NCBI GenBank assembly: GCA_022712785.1
Contig: JAFLJX010000247.1
Span: 1-7,256 of the forward strand
Reading direction: 5' to 3'
DNA length: 7,256 bases
Origin: Mycoplasmatota bacterium
Lineage (GTDB): Bacteria > Bacillota_I > Bacilli_A > Izemoplasmatales > Izemoplasmataceae
The notes under the pieces: generated by a model
What the model saw: the letters and a program-made list of their open reading frames with translations, nothing else
What the model was told of the DNA's origin: nothing
Database searches by the model: none
In this document: piece after piece, positions 5,981-7,256 of the stretch
Layout of the letters: each line of letters starts with the position of its first letter
How positions within the stretch are numbered: the first letter of the stretch is position 1
Position numbers and translations under genes: made by a program

Positions 5981-7243
5981 TTATGATACTCTATAAACGA
6001 AGCTAGTATAACTTTTGTTTTTCAGGTTACGGAAGAAGGATCTACCATCCCGGATCACAGAAAGATATCGAACAATAGAGGCTTCAACATTGATTAAGAT
6101 AGTATTGAAGAGTCTTAAATATTGGCGACAAGTTTCAACAGCCATAACAAAATCAATTTTATAAAAATGCTTGGTGGCATGAGTAGTAATAATTGTGTTT
6201 TGGATAATAGATTCGCAGAAATTGTGCAAGGTTAGAGATGCATAAATTTCTTGCATAATACTGTCTTTTTTCTTTGCATGGAAATTATTGAGACCAACTG
6301 CATATTTAAGTTCACGAAAAGAAGTCTCAATACCCCACCTCATAGCATATAATCTTTTAAAATCACTGATAGAAAAACCATTAAAAAGATTCGTAACAAG
6401 ACATTGATATTTCCCATCATTAAGACGAATACGCACAATTCTAAATGTAAGAGAATAGACAGGATTTGATTTATTTGAAAAATCAAATCTTGAAATTGAA
6501 GGTGAAAACCTATAATTTTGGAGTTCTTTGAATTTCTTCCTTTGGAATTTTGAAATATTAACAGTAATAACATGATCAAATACTTCCTCGGTAAATCCAA
6601 AGCCAGACGTAATACCATTACTATCAATATCTTTTACTCTTACAATGTATTTTTGATTAGCATTCTCAATATAAGCCATAACATTATAACTTTCATAACC
6701 TCTATCAGCGATAATAATAGACTTATCAGAAACATTAGGAATCATACTAATTAACGCGCTCCGTTCATTTTTTTGATAAACTGGTTGTACAACAGCATCA
6801 GTATAAACTTTGTTCATCAAGTCATACATCGCAGAAATAATGTGTTCATTGTACATAGTAAAATCATTTCTCATAATAAATGACTCAGAATCGCAATAGT
6901 TCTTAGTCGTGATTACACTAGAACCATCAACAGCGAGCAACTTAAACCCTTTGAAAGATTTCGGTCTTCTGAGTTTCTTACTAAACTCATAAAAGACATG
7001 TGAGAAAGCCTCAGGGAGAATCTTTTCTCTAGCCTGAACAAAGACTGATTTGGTAGGTGTGCCTTCACTAAAGTTGAAGAGATTGATTAACTCTCTATTT
7101 AGAGAAGTTCCACCCATTGTCAAAATAGTATTGAATGTAGTTTTGAAGTCAAGTTTTCGAATCCTAGTAAAGTCGGAATTCGGATTTCTAATAAAATCCG
7201 AATTCGTCGAAACATCACCGATTATATCGTTGAGTCTCGACAT
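5981..7243 (-). CDS. IS4-family DDE transposase
   Basis: This 420-residue transposase is of normal length for the family and has no internal stop or frameshift. It catalyses DNA cleavage and strand transfer at the ends of its own element. The DDE triad is visible: Asp106 in LLAVDGSS, Asp180 in IIIADRGYES, and Glu306 in YAMRWGIETSFRELK. The last stretch fits the IS4 YREK signature exactly: Tyr299, two residues, Arg302, three residues, Glu306, six residues, Lys313. A long beta-rich insertion lies between the second Asp and the Glu. The N-terminal part (about 17-55, with RNPNSDFTRIRKLDF) resembles the DNA-binding region of many Bacillota IS4 transposases. The ATG at 7243 is the first in the visible frame but has no clear SD; the frame stays open to the window edge, so a start slightly further upstream is possible. 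It is convergent with the exporter operon. Confidence 0.93.
   Translation of the reverse strand: MSRLNDIIGDVSTNSDFIRNPNSDFTRIRKLDFKTTFNTILTMGGTSLNRELINLFNFSEGTPTKSVFVQAREKILPEAFSHVFYEFSKKLRRPKSFKGFKLLAVDGSSVITTKNYCDSESFIMRNDFTMYNEHIISAMYDLMNKVYTDAVVQPVYQKNERSALISMIPNVSDKSIIIADRGYESYNVMAYIENANQKYIVRVKDIDSNGITSGFGFTEEVFDHVITVNISKFQRKKFKELQNYRFSPSISRFDFSNKSNPVYSLTFRIVRIRLNDGKYQCLVTNLFNGFSISDFKRLYAMRWGIETSFRELKYAVGLNNFHAKKKDSIMQEIYASLTLHNFCESIIQNTIITTHATKHFYKIDFVMAVETCRQYLRLFNTILINVEASIVRYLSVIRDGRSFFRNLKNKSYTSFVYRVS
7176..7205 (-). repeat. Perfect 12-bp inverted repeat at the 5' end of the transposase gene
   Basis: GAATTCGGATTT (7176-7187) and AAATCCGAATTC (7194-7205) pair exactly around a 6-nt loop. 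In transposase mRNA this stem covers nt 39-68 of the reading frame (codons 13-23). Several insertion sequences use 5' RNA structure to limit transposase translation, but such structures normally cover the SD or start codon, whereas this one lies just inside the gene. Confidence 0.6.
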
Positions 7244-7256
7244 GAGAAGATTAGAA

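Larger units (their letters stand above)
5914..7256 (-). mobile_element. IS4-family insertion sequence, partial (right edge outside window)
   Basis: The element is recognised by its transposase. Only the end downstream of the transposase gene can be in the window; the other terminal repeat lies beyond 7256, so the inverted repeats and target-site duplication cannot be defined. The left limit given here is simply the first base after the operon terminator. The true end is somewhere between about 5914 and 5980. Confidence 0.6.

Noticed and set aside
6572..6754. 60-codon plus-strand frame and the 6340-6627 minus-strand frame within the transposase
   Set aside because: Both overlap the intact transposase frame and show no family features; they are shadows.
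1..7256. Reassigned genetic code (TGA as tryptophan)
   Set aside because: TGA is a true stop for the MarR gene at a coupled ATGA junction, and the tryptophans checked use TGG.
1..7256. CRISPR array, tRNA/rRNA genes, riboswitch, toxin-antitoxin or phage-defence genes
   Set aside because: No regularly spaced repeats, RNA gene signatures or suitable reading frames were seen; all gaps between genes are under 200 bp.

Overview
The window looks like chromosomal DNA of a low-GC bacterium of the Bacillota/Mycoplasmatota type. It is strongly AT-rich, favours AGA/AAA/TTA codons, and has SD sequences resembling AGGAGGTGAT and sigma-A-like TTGACT/TATAAT promoters. Tryptophan is encoded by TGG and TGA is used as a stop (end of the MarR gene), so the standard bacterial code applies, not the Mycoplasma/Spiroplasma code. 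The species cannot be named from this sequence alone.

Layout on the plus strand: (1) positions 2-115 are the tail of an upstream gene whose product ends in one hydrophobic segment and a short basic cytoplasmic tail. (2) A short intergenic stretch carries a probable promoter with a 19-bp dyad over its -10 region, followed by a complete LctP-family lactate/glycolate permease (188-1744) that ends in a good intrinsic terminator. (3) Directly after the terminator T-run starts a near-consensus promoter with a 17-bp palindrome at the expected transcription start. It drives a three-gene operon: a MarR-type repressor (1841-2266), then two ABC exporter half-transporters (2263-4029 and 4030-5802). These are joined by a 4-bp ATGA overlap and by a zero-base junction. 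The operon ends in a hairpin terminator (5876-5913) that could work in both directions. (4) On the minus strand, converging on the operon, lies an apparently intact IS4-family DDE transposase (5981-7243). Its element runs off the right edge of the window.

How the parts work together: the two ABC subunits have complementary defects in their ATP-site motifs. The first has Asp instead of the catalytic Glu, and the second has FSTGQ instead of LSGGQ. This is the pattern of heterodimeric exporters with one degenerate and one catalytic ATP site (TM287/288, BmrCD, LmrCD type). The co-transcribed MarR protein probably represses its own operon at the palindrome and is released by a ligand that the pump exports. 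The lactate permease is a separate transcription unit.

I found no convincing sign of a wholly new system. The more unusual points are small-scale: the palindromic operator candidates, an imperfect direct repeat spanning the marR promoter, a perfect 12-bp hairpin inside the permease gene, and another perfect 12-bp hairpin at the 5' end of the transposase reading frame.
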